Shown: piece after piece, positions 1 to 12,274 of the stretch
Position numbering within the stretch: position 1 is the stretch's first letter
Layout of the letters: each line of letters begins with the position of its first letter
NCBI RefSeq assembly: GCF_963583255.1
Contig: NC_084807.1
Span: 13,601,072 to 13,665,071 of the forward strand
Source: Pyrus communis
Lineage: Eukaryota > Streptophyta > Magnoliopsida > Rosales > Rosaceae
Direction: 5' to 3'
DNA length: 64,000 bases
Program-made: the position numbers and the translations under genes
Notes under the pieces: model-generated
Told to the model about the DNA's origin: nothing
The model's input: the letters and a program-made list of their open reading frames with translations, nothing else
Databases searched by the model: none

Positions 1-1454
1 ATTTCAATAAACCATGAAACTCAACACCCCGGGTTAATTAGGTCCGCTTAAATTAACCGTCAAGTTCTCCTTAAGTTAATGAATTGGATGGGTTAGCGCA
101 ACGCAATCCACAACATTCTCCAAAAGTCCTTTACGTGAACAGCACAATAAAGATACAATCAAAGATCATTAAGCATCATGAAAATTATAAGTGTTGACGA
201 GGCATTCGTTACTATGGAATACGCATGAAACTTATGCCAAGAATTCGTTTAACGCGATTGTTTATAAGCAACCTCCACTACTTGTGAATATAAGTTCGTA
301 ACTATTAGGTGAAACTCACTTATATTCTAGCGTCATATTCATGCATGAAAATTAAGCGTGCACTCTCAATAAACATACATAAATAAGTTATCAATCAAAC
401 AGTTAAACAAATTGAATCCACAACTTATGAAACGCAATTAGAAGTAATCAAATCAAAATGCAAGCATAAACATATATTTCGAATCCCCCCCTAGCTAAAG
501 GGGGTTTAGGTCCTCATACGTACAAAACAAAAAGAATCAAAGAAACACCTAAACATTCCAACAACTCAAACTTGAATTGTATGAACGTTTAGGCCCTCTT
601 CTCTTCCATTCCTCATTCGTACAAAACAAAGAGTATTGAAATTAAACATTGAAATCAAAGAAACACCTAAACATTCCAACAACTCAAACTTGAATTGTAT
701 GAACGTTTAGGCCCTCTTATCTTCCTCTTCGTTGTAGCACAAGGTCTAAGGATAGTTTTATGGTGTGAATGGTTTGGGGAGTGGTGAAAATGGAAGGATG
801 GTGGTGTTTGTGACTGAAATGTGTATGGAAGAATGAATGAATGTTGTGTGAAGTGTGTATGGTTTTTATAGGGAGATGGATGGATGGGAGAGGGAACATG
901 ACAGCTAGGTTATGATGATGAATGCATGTGCAAAGTTGGTTGAATGATTATGAGTGCATGTGGCTGAAATGGCATGTGGAATGGCTGAATGTGGTGCAAT
1001 GATAATGTCTTGTGGCTGAATGGATTAAAGAATGGGAGTGCATATGGGTGGAAATGCATGTGGGTTAAAGAGTGAATGCATGTGCAATGACAGCTAGGTT
1101 GAATTAATTAAATGGATTGCATGTGCAAGGTTTTGGTGTGAATGATTGAATGTGCATGTGGCTGATTTATGAAGAGTGAATGCATGTGGCTGCAAGGTGT
1201 GAATGATTATGGGTGCATGTGGCTACAATGGATTAGGAATCCTTCAATTTCGTCCATTCCTTTTGCTCCAAACATAAGCTATCCATTCCAAGTCCAATTT
1301 TGCTCCAAAATGCTCCAAAATGCATCTTTTTGCTTCCTTGGCCATATGAACCTAAAAACACACGAAAATGGCTTAAACTACTAAAACAACTATGAATTAA
1401 CAATATAAATGCACGAAAACAAGCTAAGTAAGTCGCCTAAATATGCTCCTATCA
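1..1454 (-). mobile_element. Element A: 3' LTR, truncated by window start
   Basis: Minus-strand Athila-type LTR of family 1. Its outer terminus reads GCTCCTATCA on the plus strand (1445-1454), the reverse complement of the TGATAGGAGC start shared by all family-1 LTRs here. The piece next to it (1455-1471) is the reversed polypurine tract, so this is the 3' LTR of a minus-strand element. The U5 end (TGATGCGAG...) lies left of the window. A reversed TATA-like box (TTTTTATAGG) is near 863-872, and the duplicated 46-nt hairpin units lie near 547-711. No gene; short frames inside are by-products of low-complexity DNA. Confidence 0.9.
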
Positions 1455-1494
1455 AATTCCCCCACACTTAGCTTTTGCTCGTCCTCGAGCAAAA
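1455..1494 (-). mobile_element. Element A: PPT and last bases of internal region
   Basis: On the minus strand this reads ...GCTAAGTGTGGGGGAATT and abuts the 3' LTR, the usual position of the polypurine tract that primes plus-strand DNA synthesis. The internal region is then cut at 1494 by solo LTR H. The bases CAAAA (1490-1494) are one copy of the target duplication of H. Confidence 0.85.
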
Positions 1495-2877
1495 TGATAG
1501 GAGCATATTCATGCGACTTAAATGGCTTGTTCTCGTGCATTTACGTTATGTTTCTCTAGTTATTTTAGTCCTTTATGCTTCTTTTGTGTGTTTTCAGGTT
1601 CTAAGGGCAAGGTATGCAAAATGATGCCTTTTGGAGCCTTTTGGAGCAAATTAGAGATTGGAATGGATATCATATGCTTGGAGCCAAGAGGGTGGACGAA
1701 ATTAAAGACTTGAAGTAGGAAAGTTAAATCCTAAAAGACCTCATGTTTAAGCATCATTGAAGACTCCTACGCATTTTAGAACACAAAAACAACATTCCTT
1801 GCAACCTTAGGACATTGTCGTGTGTTTCCTTGTGTCTCCCTTCCTTGCCATGCAAGGAAGGGCTTTGTTCCCTATTTTAAACACTTAAAGCATTCATTTA
1901 TCATATCATTCACTTATTATAAGCATTCACTTATCATATCATTCACTTATCAAACCATTCACTTATCACTTCCATTCACTTATCACTCACCACATATCAT
2001 TCACTTATCACTTATCACTTCCATTCACTTATCACTCACCACATATCATTCATTTATCACTTAACATATCATTCATTTATCACTTATCATAATCATTCAC
2101 TTATTCTTTCATCATTCAACCACCAATTCAACACATGCATCTTCAAACATATCAACCCTACAAGCACATGCTCCCCCTAATCCCTTGCCGTGCCTTCCTC
2201 AACCATTTCAACCACATTCTTCCACTTTGTCTCTCATCATTTCAGCCACATTTCTAACTCACATGCATCACATTCATTTCCAAATAACAATCACTTCAAA
2301 TGCCATGCATTCACATGCATTTACACCACCAAAAACCCCTTTGCCGTGGGCTTTCAATGCCTTTCCAGCTTTCCCTTTTATTTTCCAGCTTTCATTCTTC
2401 ACAATTTCAGCCATTACACATGCATTTCAAACCTTTCAACACCCTTTAATCATCTCCCTTTAAGTTATGATTTTATTTCCTAACCCTACATGCATTATTT
2501 ATTAGCATCTTCACATGCATTCACACACACTTCACACAAACAAACATCCTTGCCGTGAGTTCCCTACCTTTTCAGCATTCCATTTCATCATTTCACCAAC
2601 AATTCAGCCACATTCCACATGCATAACCAACCTAGTGTCACTCCCATTCATTCCCTTTAATCATTTAGCCACCATCATACATTTATTCTCTTCCCAAACA
2701 CATACACAACCTGCCATCATTCCAGAAAACCATCCATGCCGTGGGTTGCCTTTCATTTCTGTCAAAGTACATGCACTTCCACCCTTTAATCACATGCATA
2801 AATCAGCCACATGCATCTCCCATCACCATTTTAGATTTCCACCAACCTCCTAGCTATTATGTTCCCCCCATTTCACC

Positions 2878-2885
2878 TATAAATA
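2878..2885 (+). promoter_or_regulatory. LTR promoter TATA box (TATAAATA) in solo LTR H
   Basis: TATAAATA sits about 1.38 kb into the LTR, roughly 210 bp before the first hairpin unit. The same position is held by TATAAAAA in F (10516-10523), TATAAATA in B (30055-30062 and 63471-63478) and TATAAAAA in D (37239-37246 and 55616-55623). The conserved placement supports it as the U3 core promoter; the transcription start itself is not visible. Confidence 0.7.
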
Positions 2886-3090
2886 AGCATCCAACACTCC
2901 TCAAAATTCATTCACTCTTCCATACACATTTCAGTCACAAACACCAAGCAACAAACCCCTTGTTGCCGTGTATCTCCCTTACAATCCAAACACCATTCCA
3001 ACACTTCACAACTCCACTCCTCTACCATTTCCATAATCCCCCAAACCTCACCTTAGACCTTGTGCTACAACAACGAGGAAGAGAAGAGTG

Positions 3091-3254
3091 CCTAAACGTT
3101 CATACAATTCAAGTTTGAGTTGTTGGAATGTTTAGGTGATTCTTTGATTTCAATGTTTCATTTTAATTCTCTTTGTTTTGTACGTATAAGGAATGGAAGA
3201 GAAGAGTGCCTAAACGTTCATACAATTCAAGTTTGAGTTGTTGGAATGTTTAGG
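3091..3254 (+). repeat. Duplicated 46-nt hairpin unit in the LTR
   Basis: Two copies of a 46-nt inverted repeat, at 3091-3136 and 3209-3254. Each opens with CCTAAACGTTC and closes with GAATGTTTAGG. Folding as RNA gives about 20 paired positions (16 Watson-Crick, 2 G-U, 2 mismatched) around a six-base loop. The pair recurs downstream of the TATA box in every LTR examined, for example 10767-10920 in F and from 30286 in B. Confidence 0.75.
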
Positions 3255-3465
3255 TGTTTCTTTGATTTCAACGTAATGAGGAACTAAAACCCCCTTTAGC
3301 TAGGGGGTGATTCGAAATAAATGTTTATGCTTGCATTTTGATTTGATTACTTCTAATTGCGTTTCTTAAATTGTGAATTCAATTTGTTTAACCGTTTGAT
3401 TGATAACTTATTTATGTATGTTATTGAGAATGCGCGCTTAATTTTCATGCATGAATATGACGCTA

Positions 3466-5838
3466 TGATGCGAGAATTAAACGCGCATAAATTAAACCCT
3501 CTTTTCGTCAAATTGTAGTATATGTATAAGTAGGGATCGTTCTAGACCGGGGATTAGGAGGGATTGTTAACCACTTGGATTTGACTCAAAAACGTAAAAT
3601 AACAATATGAAACACTATACTAGACTCAAAGAATGCAAAATTAAACTATAAAACACTAAGACAAACCAAAAGACTCAAAACAACACAAACACACTCAAAT
3701 CTGCCTAAAAACCACTTTCTGGGCAGATTTGAGCACAAACACAAGTTTGGACGAAATTAAGTAATAACTTGACTCAAGAACGTAAAAACACAATATAAAA
3801 CACTAAACTAACTCAAAGAATGTAAAACTAAACACTTAAAACATTAAAACAAACCAAAAGACTCAAACATCACCCAAAACACTCAAAACTGCCTTAAAAT
3901 CACTTTCTGGGCAGTTTTGAGCACTTTGGTGAATTTGGACGAAATTATGTAACAAAATGAATCAAAACACTTATAAACATAAACTAAAACACTTTCTACT
4001 AAATTGGACAATAAAGTAAAGGGGGATTGAGTTTTATACGAAATTAAATAAAATGTACAGATTCGAATTAAGACAGATAGTATATATGAATGTGATGAAA
4101 TGGAATGAATGGATGGATGCAAGCCAAGGGGTTCATCTCCATACATGTTATACTTGCATAATAAATGATTTCCAATTACATTTCAATAAACCATGAATTC
4201 TCAACACCCCAAGTTAACCGTGATGCACTAATTAACCTTCAAATCTTCCTAACGTTATTGAATTGGATGATGCATGCGACAATTCAAAACATTCCCCACA
4301 AGTCCTCAACATGAATGCATAGAAGAGGTACAAGCAAGAATCATTACGCTCTATGAAAATTATAAGTGTTGACGAGGCATTCGTTACTATGAATGCATGA
4401 AACTCTTGCCAAGAATTCGTTTAACGCGATTGTTTATAAGCAACCTCCACTACTTATGAATATAAGTTCGTAACTATTAGGTGAAACTCACTTATATTCT
4501 AGCGTCATATTCATGCATGAAAATTAAGCGTGCACTCTCAATAAACATACATAAATAAGTTATCAATAAAACGGTTAAACAAATTGAATCACAACTTATG
4601 AAACGCAATTAGAAGTAATCAAATCAAAATGTAAGCATAAACATATATTTCGAATTTCCTCATAACTTTGAAATCAAAGAAACACCTAAACATTCCAACA
4701 ACTCAAACTTGAATTGTATGAACGTTTAGGCACTCTTCTCTTCCATTCCTCATACGTACAAAACAAAGAGAATTGAATTTAAACATTGAAATCAAAGAAA
4801 CACCTAAACATTCCAACAACTCAAACTTGAATTGTATGAACGTTTAGGCACTCTTCTCTTCCTCGTTGTTGTAGCACAAGGTCTAAGGATAGTTTGATGG
4901 TGTGAATGGTTTGGGGAGTGGTGTTTGGATTAATAGGGAAGGCACGGCACAAGGGTGGTTTGATGTCTACATTTCTGCAATGGATGAGTTTATGGAAGAG
5001 TATTTGGAATGGGTGAATTTCTGGCACAAAGGCCTTATTTCTGTGGTGAATGGATCCCCCCCTCTTGTGGCTGCAATGAAGGGTTATTTATAGGTGAAAT
5101 GGGGGGAACATGACAGCTAGGAGGTTGGTGGAAATCTGGAATGGTGATGGGAGATGCATGTGGCTGATTTATGCATGTGATTAAAGTGTGGAAATGCATG
5201 TGCTTTGAATAAGTGGCTGCATGTGCAAGGGCAATGAGTGAATGTGGTGGTGAATGTGGCTGATTTGATTTATGGAAGATGTATGTGGATTAAAGGTGAG
5301 TGAATGATTATGGAATGCAATCTGAAATGGGAGATGGAATGGGATGTTTTGCATGTGAATTAAAGAGTAAATGCATGTGAATTAAAGAGTGAATGCATGT
5401 GCAATGACAGCTAGGTTGAATATGCATGTGGAATGGCTGATTTATTTGAAGATGCATGTGCAATGAAGTGGAATGACAGCTAGGTTATGATGATGAATGC
5501 ATGTGGCTGATTTAATTGAATAGGAAAGCATGTGGATGCATGTGTTGATGAATGGGATTAGGAAAGGTTTAAATGTCCTAAAACTAAAGGGAACAAGGTT
5601 CCAACACTTTGGTCTTCAATTAGGTCTTCAATTTCGTCCAACACTTTGGCTCCAAGCATAAGCTATCCATCCTTAGCCCAAAAGTGCTCCAAAAGTCTCC
5701 AAAATGCATCTTTTTGCTCCTTTAGCCCTTTGGACCTACAAACACACGAAAATAGCTTAAAGTACTAAAATAACTAAAGAAACATAACGTAAATGCACGA
5801 GAACAAGCTATTTAAGTCGCATGAATATGCTCCTATCA
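3466..5838 (-). mobile_element. I: solo LTR (family 1, minus) inserted in solo LTR H
   Basis: On the plus strand it opens TGATGCGAGAATTAAAC at 3466 and closes GCTCCTATCA at 5838 (2373 bp). Both sides carry CGCTA (3461-3465 and 5839-5843). The interrupted host sequence ATGACGCTA|GAATATAAG is intact in other LTRs, so the junction is exact. No internal region is present: a complete solo LTR. A reversed TATA-like box (TTATTTATAGG) is near 5085-5095. Confidence 0.94.
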
Positions 5839-6593
5839 CGCTAGAATATAAGTGAGTTTCACCTAATCGTTATGAACTTATATTCACAAGTAGTGGAGGT
5901 TGCTTATAAACAATCGCGTTAAATGAATTCTTGGCACGAGTTTCATGCTCATCATAGTAACGAATGCCTCGTCAACACTTATAGTTTTCATAATACTTAA
6001 TGATCTTTGATTGTATCTTTATTGTGCTGTTCACGTAAAGGACTTTTGGAGAATGTAGTGAATTGCGTTGCGCTAACCCATCCAATTCATTAACTTAAGG
6101 AAAACTTGACGGTTAATTTAAGCGGACCTAATTGACCCGGGGTGATGAGTTTCATAATTTATTGAAATGCAATTGGAAATCGTTTTATTATGCAAGTGTA
6201 ACATGTATGGAGATGAACCCCTTAGCTATTCTATCATCCATTCATTCCATTTCATCAATTCGATATTTACATTCTGTTTTAATTTGTTCATTTAATTTAA
6301 TTTCGTATAAACTTAAATCCCCCTTTACTTTAATGTCAATTTAGTTAGAAATCATTTTAGTTTGTGTTTTTTTAAAAGCATTTTGAGTCTTTGGTTTGTC
6401 TTAGTGTTTTAAAGATTAGTTTTGCATTCTTTGAGTCTAGTATAGTGTTTTATATTGTTTTTACGTTTTTGAGTCAGTTTCCAAGAGATTAACAATCCCT
6501 CCTAATCCTCGGTCCAGAACGATCCCTACTTATACATATACTACAATTTGACGAAAAGAGGGTTTAATTTGTGTGCGTATAAATCTCGCATCA

Positions 6594-8632
6594 CAAAACA
6601 AAACAAAAGAAACCAAAAACAAAACAAAACGAACAAGTAAAACACAACCTAAACCTTCCAACAATCGTCTCAGGGATTTCCAATGCACATGACAAGTTAA
6701 AAATCATTATTCCCACAGATTTTAGCCATCTTTACACTTAAGCACATTCTTAATCATAGTCACCACATACTAGTTCACAATTAAGCATTTAAAACACATT
6801 TCGAATGTAGTAACATGCCTTAGAGAATTTCCTCAATTCCTTACTAGAATGCACTCTATTTTCACGCAGATTTTCTGACTACACACCCTACACTAGTTAT
6901 ATGTGAGAGATTGATGGAAACATGAAAGACTAGTATCTCACATATGTTATAACAAAGAAAGCATTTTCTGGATTTACGATAATGACATGAATATGATCTC
7001 ATGAATGGAGTGCTACTACTTAGAATGAGAACCAGTGATTCCATAAGCTCATATCAATTCCAAACTCCACATTATTGAACACATAACGATCAAGATAGAA
7101 GTCAAAGGGGTGTAACGGGGCTAGGGTATTGGCTAACAATGAAAGGTGAAGGATAAACAAACATTCTTAAAGCAATAGTGAGCAAAGTATTGAATTAGGC
7201 ACTTAGAATTCCCTTTTGAATGAAAACTCAACTTTTGAACAAAAAGGGAGAACAAGCTCTTTTTTCTTTCTTTCTTTCTTTTCTTTTCTGTTTTTTTCTT
7301 TTTTTTTCAATGTTTTTCACAATTTTTTTTCTTTTCTTTTGACTCTCAAAACATACATAAACACTTAAGAACAAAACATTCTCTCCCCCACACTCATTTT
7401 CTTCCATAATGTACTCAAAAGGAATTCATTTAAGTCATGCTCACTATCATTTAAGAACAAGGGTGTGGACGACACTACACTAGGCTAGGTGAGGATAATG
7501 TGGGTAAACAAAGAATAAAGGCTAAACAAGGCTCAACGGGGGTAAAACTTACAACATATACGAAATATGGGAAGTAAGGCTATTTGGCTATGGTGGCAAC
7601 TACACAACTTCATCTTGATATATGTTATGCAATTCAATGTCATGCCTTGAATGAAACGGATATAAGTTCTAGCATTTAGTTCTATCATGATACAATTGCA
7701 TTCTAAGTAGCAACCAAGCAAGGAATAATGAGATCATGCAACAACTTTAGAAAACAAAGAATCACAGAATATAACTCTCCAAAGAAGGTAATGGCTCGAG
7801 TCTCACAGGGTTGTAGCGTTTGTTTGAGTTCCTTCCTTCAAGCATGTTATAAAAACGAATTTTTCTTTTATGATTGCATGTGAAGTCATACATTATAACC
7901 ATAACCAAGCATATACCAAGAGTAAATCAAACTTTTCTTTATGTTTATAACTCTTTTCTAACAGTCATGCAATTACAAACCAAATCCTTATCATTGTGTT
8001 GGAAGGTACCCTAAGACACAAACACACAAAAACGACTCAAAAGACTCTTTTTAGGCTTTTCAAAACATGTTTTTCAAATTTTTATGTGATTTTCGGAGTT
8101 ATAAAAAAAAACATACTAAAACACTCTAAAACAACTTAAAAACACCTTAAAACAGCAAGGAACAACATTTTGAAGTTATGGGCGTCAAAATCCAACGAAT
8201 TTGCATCAACATACTTAGTTACCCCCCCCCCCCCCCAACACTTAAATCAAACATTGTCCTCAATGTTTTAAGCATAGATTCACACAAAACATAAGTAAAC
8301 ACACAAAAAGCACTTAAACATACTAAACATGGCAGAATGTAACTAACAAAGAGAAGAGTTTAGAGACGCAAATCTGGTTATGGAGTGTAAATTCCATCTT
8401 CTCTTTGTTGATTGCATTGAGGCATTGATCTTGGTGATTCCACAGGCTTACTCTTGAACTGGTTCTCCCATCGTTGATTTTCCTTTATGCTACTCTTGAA
8501 CTGGGCAGCAGGATTCTTTTGGTCTCCCCCGAAGGTCTGAGCTTACTCCTTTGGTCTGTTTCTTTGTTCAATCTTTCCAATTCGTATTGAAAAGGGTTGG
8601 AGGATAACTCAGCCTATGCTTGTCTCCACATG
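6594..8632 (-). mobile_element. Element A: 3' internal non-coding region
   Basis: Reads on the minus strand as the long non-coding stretch between the antisense gene and the PPT found in C, D, E and B. It holds a T-rich tract at 7259-7345, a reversed internal PPT-like motif whose C run has grown to 15 (8222-8236, against 7 in other copies), and the module near 8340-8630 that precedes the antisense-gene promoter in sister copies. It is cut at 8632 by element G; ACATG (8628-8632) would be one side of that target duplication. No credible coding frame. Confidence 0.85.
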
Positions 8633-9518
8633 TGATAAGTCATATTTTGCATGCATGTATATCTTTCTTATTTGGCGTTTTTGTATTGTTTTTGGATTAA
8701 ACTAGTTGCATTTTACATTGTTTAGTGTTAGTGTGCAGCCAAGTGTGTAATAAGATCAATTGGAAGGCAAATGAAGGAATGTAGTGCAATTCGACCATAT
8801 GGGGTGAATCTAATCAAGGCAAAAAGATTGAAGTCAGATTGAGTGGTTCCAACACCAAAACATGCATTCACATGCATGTCACAACCTTGGCCGTGTGTTC
8901 CCATATCATCCCATCAGATTATACACTTCTAAACACCAAACATGCAGTCACATGCATGATAACATTCATGCCGTGCACTCCCATGTGATTGCAAGTCAGA
9001 TTATACATTCCATTACCTTCCTCATACTTCATCTTTGCAGAAATCCACATGCTTGCACATTCCCCTTTTGTTATTCACCCATTATTTCAGAAAATCACTC
9101 ATTCCTTGTTCATGCCGTGTGCCTTATTCCCATTTCCAGATTTTTACAAACAATTTCTGGTGCTCCAATTCACCTTTGCAGGTTCCACTCACTTGTTGCA
9201 GCAAGGGCACATGCTTCTTTGAATACAAAACACATCCTTGCAGATCTTGTCCATGCCATGCGTCCACTACCTCAGAAACCCATCATTCCAGCTGACTTAT
9301 GCTCTGCCATCTGAGTTAAACAAATTGGAGATCCAATCTGAATGTTGGGGACACATTCATTTCCCATCCGCAAGTTTTCTTCTTCAACCATTCCATTACA
9401 CTTCAATTATTTGCTCCATTTTCTGTCCATTGTTACTCTCACATTCTCTCCATTCCATTGCATTTCACATTTTCTCCCTTTCCCATCCGCAGGTTCTTAT
9501 TCATTTTCAATCCATTAC
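8633..9518 (+). mobile_element. Element G: start of a second LTR family (family 2)
   Basis: Begins TGATAAGTCATATTTTGC at 8633, unlike the TGATAGGAGC start of family 1, right after ACATG. In sister copies of A the sequence runs on as ACATGCTTCAATG, so this is an insertion point. The visible 886 bp are U3-like, with GCCGTG and CATGCA modules also found in family 1. It is cut at 9518 by element F (ATTAC at 9514-9518). The rest lies beyond the window, so LTR of a full element and solo LTR cannot be told apart. Confidence 0.75.
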
Positions 9519-10275
9519 TGATAGGAGCATATTCATGCGACTTAAATGGCTTGTTCTCGTGCATTTACGTTATGTTTCTCTCGTTATTTTAGTCCTTTAT
9601 GCTTCTTTTGTGTGTTTTCAGGTTCTAAGGGCCTAGGGAGCAAGAAAGTGCATTTTGAGGCCATTTGGAGCATTTTTGGGCATGGATTGGATAGCTTATC
9701 CATGGAGCCAAGAGGATGGACGAATTTGAAGGCCTTGTATGCACTTGAAGACACAAAACAATGGCCCTAGCCCAATCACATAACACATTATGCCATACAA
9801 ACCAACCTATTTTAGGCCCATTCTATGTACTTAAACCCTAGCCCTTTAAACTAGTTCATTTATCACTTATCAAACCATTCACTTATCACTCACCACATAT
9901 CATTCACTTATCACTTAACATATCATTCACTCACATTTCCACCATTCATTCTTTATTCCTTTCCAAACATCTCACATGCATTTCCACCTTCCTACTTCAT
10001 CATTTCACCACATTCTCCCTCTTTAACTCACATGCATTCATCATAATTCACAACACAAAACAACTTCATTGCCGTGGGTTCCCATTTCCTATATGCCATT
10101 TTCAGATTTCCACCCACTAACCTAGTCATCAACACATGCACTTCCACCTTTCATCCACAATGATTCATGATTCATTCACTTTGCATCCTTTAATTCAAAC
10201 ACATACTTTCCCATTGTATAATACATCCACATGCATCTTTAACCAACAAACATTACAACCACATGCACAACCTCT

Positions 10276-10424
10276 CATTGCCGTGGCTTTCACATGCAAA
10301 AGCCATGCATTCACATGAATTTTCAGCAAGGAAACATCATTGCCGTGGCTTTCACATGCAAAAGCCATGCATTCACATGCATTTTTCAGCAAGAAAGCAT
10401 TCTTGCCGTGGCTTTCACATGCAA
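10276..10424 (+). repeat. 62-bp tandem repeat in F LTR U3
   Basis: About 2.4 copies of a 62-63 bp unit starting at 10276, 10338 and about 10401. Each holds TTGCCGTGGCTTTCACATGC, and the full copies add GCCATGCATTCACATG and a TTTCAGCAAG tail. The stretch 10130-10480 contains about ten CATGCA hexamers. Confidence 0.85.
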
Positions 10425-12212
10425 TTCCATTTTCACATGCTTCCCTTGTTGTTTTTCATCATTAACCATCCACATGCATGCTTAAACAAATACTAATTCA
10501 CACCTCCATTCCTCCTATAAAAACCCTTGCATTCTCATTCATAAACACACCTCAATTCATTCTCATTCACTCCCCATTACATATCTCTCCATTTCTCACA
10601 CCACAACACAAACACACACCATCTTTACATCCTGAAATTCCAAGCCTTGTCGTGGGTTTCTTTCCATTTTCTATCTTTCCTCATCCATTTCCATAATTCC
10701 CCAATCCATTCAACACACCAACAACATCCCTTAGACCTTGTGCCATAATAACGAAGAAGAAGAGTGCCTAAACGTTCATACAATTCAAGTTTGAGTTGTT
10801 GGAATGTTTAGGTGTTTCTTTGATTTCAAAGTTTAAATTCAATTTTCTTTGTTTTGTAATGGAAGAGAAGAGTGCCTAAACGTTCATACAATTCAAGTTT
10901 GAGTTGTTGGAATGTTTAGTTGTCTCTTTGATTTCAAGGTTATGAGGAACTAAACCCCCTTTAGCTAGGGGGTGATTCGAAACTATGTTTATATTTGCAA
11001 TATGAATTGATTACTTTTGGTTGGAATTTCATAAGTTGTGGATTCAATTCGTTTAACTGTTTGATTGATAACGTATTTATGTATGTTCATTGAGATTGCA
11101 AGCTTAATTTTCATGCATGAATATGACGCTTATAAAGAATCGCGTTAAACGAATTCTTGGCATAAGTTTCATGCGTATTCCATAGTAACGAATGCCTCGT
11201 CAATGTTTATGAAGGCTCCATCTTTCTTTTTTTTTTTTTTTCTCCCCCTTTCCCATCCGCAAGGTTCCTTCTTCATTTTCAGTCCATTACACACTCTAAA
11301 ACCCCCCTACTTCACTCCATTCTCTGTCCATTTCTGTCCTAAGGGCAGAAACCATCCAAACCAAACCAATCTACTTCATCCGCACCACATTTGGAGAAGC
11401 AACACCAAGGAACTCTTCAAGGACTTCAACATCAGTTTTGGCTTCAAGGGTTCATTCTTATCAATTCTATGTTCATTCATGTTTCATATGTTTATGTTAA
11501 ATCTTTTGTAGACATGAATTGTAACTAAGCTTCCTCTAGGGATTCGATGTAACCTTGCAAAGTTTGCTATGTAATTAAGTTAGAATGCTCAGTTTGTCTA
11601 CCTAGTTCTTGATTCATTCTCTGTTATAATTGTGAATTTGTGGGTTGATTTGTATGCTTGATCGCCATTTGAGTTAACCACAAGTTATGTAGCCAAGATT
11701 AAAACATACATCATGTCTAATATTGGTGGATTTGTGAATGAATGAAGGGAAAGATTGGCAAACATCCTGCCAAGTGTTCCCTTTGGTTTAGTGAACGTTT
11801 CTTGTGCATTACATACTCTAGATTATGAACCAAAGTTGCACATCACAATTAGGTTCAAGATTATAGACATTTGATCAAATCCACACATCATATGGTTGAT
11901 CATATCCAAGTGAAACAAACTCAAGAAATTTGTAGATGAATGAGTATAAACCAACTTAACAAACATGGATTTAATTGAGCAATGGTGAAATCGAATCCCT
12001 AGTTTCATTTCCATTGATACTATCTCATTATATTGGTTGTTGATTCATTGATTTGTGTTTACTTCATTCTCTTATGCTTTCAAGTTAAAGTTTAGTTTTA
12101 CATTCTTTGAGTCTAGTTTAGTGTTTTATATTATGTTTTTACGTTTTTAAGTCAAATCCAAGTGATTAACAATCCCTCCTAATCCCCGGTCCAGAACGAT
12201 CCCTACTTGCAC

Positions 12213-12224
12213 CTATACTACAAC
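12213..12224 (+). promoter_or_regulatory. U5 motif complementary to the 5' part of tRNA-Asp
   Basis: CTATACTACAAC would pair perfectly with GUUGUAGUAUAG, nucleotides 4-15 of tRNA-Asp as read from the tRNA copy at 31488-31559. It lies 50 nt upstream of the PBS. The core TACTACAA is retained in all LTR U5 regions examined, for example 6537-6546 and 49087-49094. A role in primer placement is inference. Confidence 0.5.
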
Positions 12225-12274
12225 TGATAAAAAGAGGGTTTAATTTGTGTGCGTATAAACCACCCATCAAATTT

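Larger units (their letters stand above)
1495..6593 (+). mobile_element. H: solo LTR (family 1) inserted in element A, split by solo LTR I
   Basis: The LTR starts TGATAGGAGC at 1495 and ends CGCATCA at 6593. It is flanked by CAAAA on both sides (1490-1494 and 6594-6598), a perfect 5-bp target duplication. No internal region or second LTR lies between, so it is a solo LTR left by LTR-LTR recombination. Without the nested LTR at 3466-5838 and its extra target copy it measures about 2.72 kb. U3 holds degenerate CATTCACTTATCA and CATGCA repeats, the TATA box is at 2878-2885 and U5 carries TATACTACAA at 6537-6546. Confidence 0.93.
9519..12269 (+). mobile_element. F: chimeric 5' LTR (family 1 U3 joined to family 2 U5)
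   Basis: The first 1.69 kb (9519 to about 11208) is family 1, matching the F 3' LTR at 22394 and the B LTR at 29132. Near 11208 family-1 sequence stops before the TTTCCGTTGAAC seen in B and runs into GAAGGCTCCATCTTTCT plus a T tract, the 3' flank of the antisense gene (compare 20607-20623). From about 11240 it is family-2-like DNA resembling 9470-9518 and then unlike family 1 until the shared U5, ending CACCCATCA at 12269. It contains a 62-bp tandem repeat at 10276-10424. Confidence 0.78.

Noticed and set aside
1822..3118. His/Ser/Thr-rich frames in LTRs (also 9-10 kb, 36-37 kb, 39-40 kb, 47-48 kb, 55 kb, 63 kb)
   Set aside because: Produced by C/A/T-rich U3 repeats with few stop codons; no start context or domain, and they shift with repeat number.
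8633..12269. A single family-2 LTR with a family-1 fragment inserted at 9519
   Set aside because: Less likely: 9519 starts exactly at a family-1 LTR terminus after a plausible 5-bp target, and F's 3' LTR at 22394 is family 1, so 9519 is the F boundary. The alternative cannot be fully excluded without the right flank.
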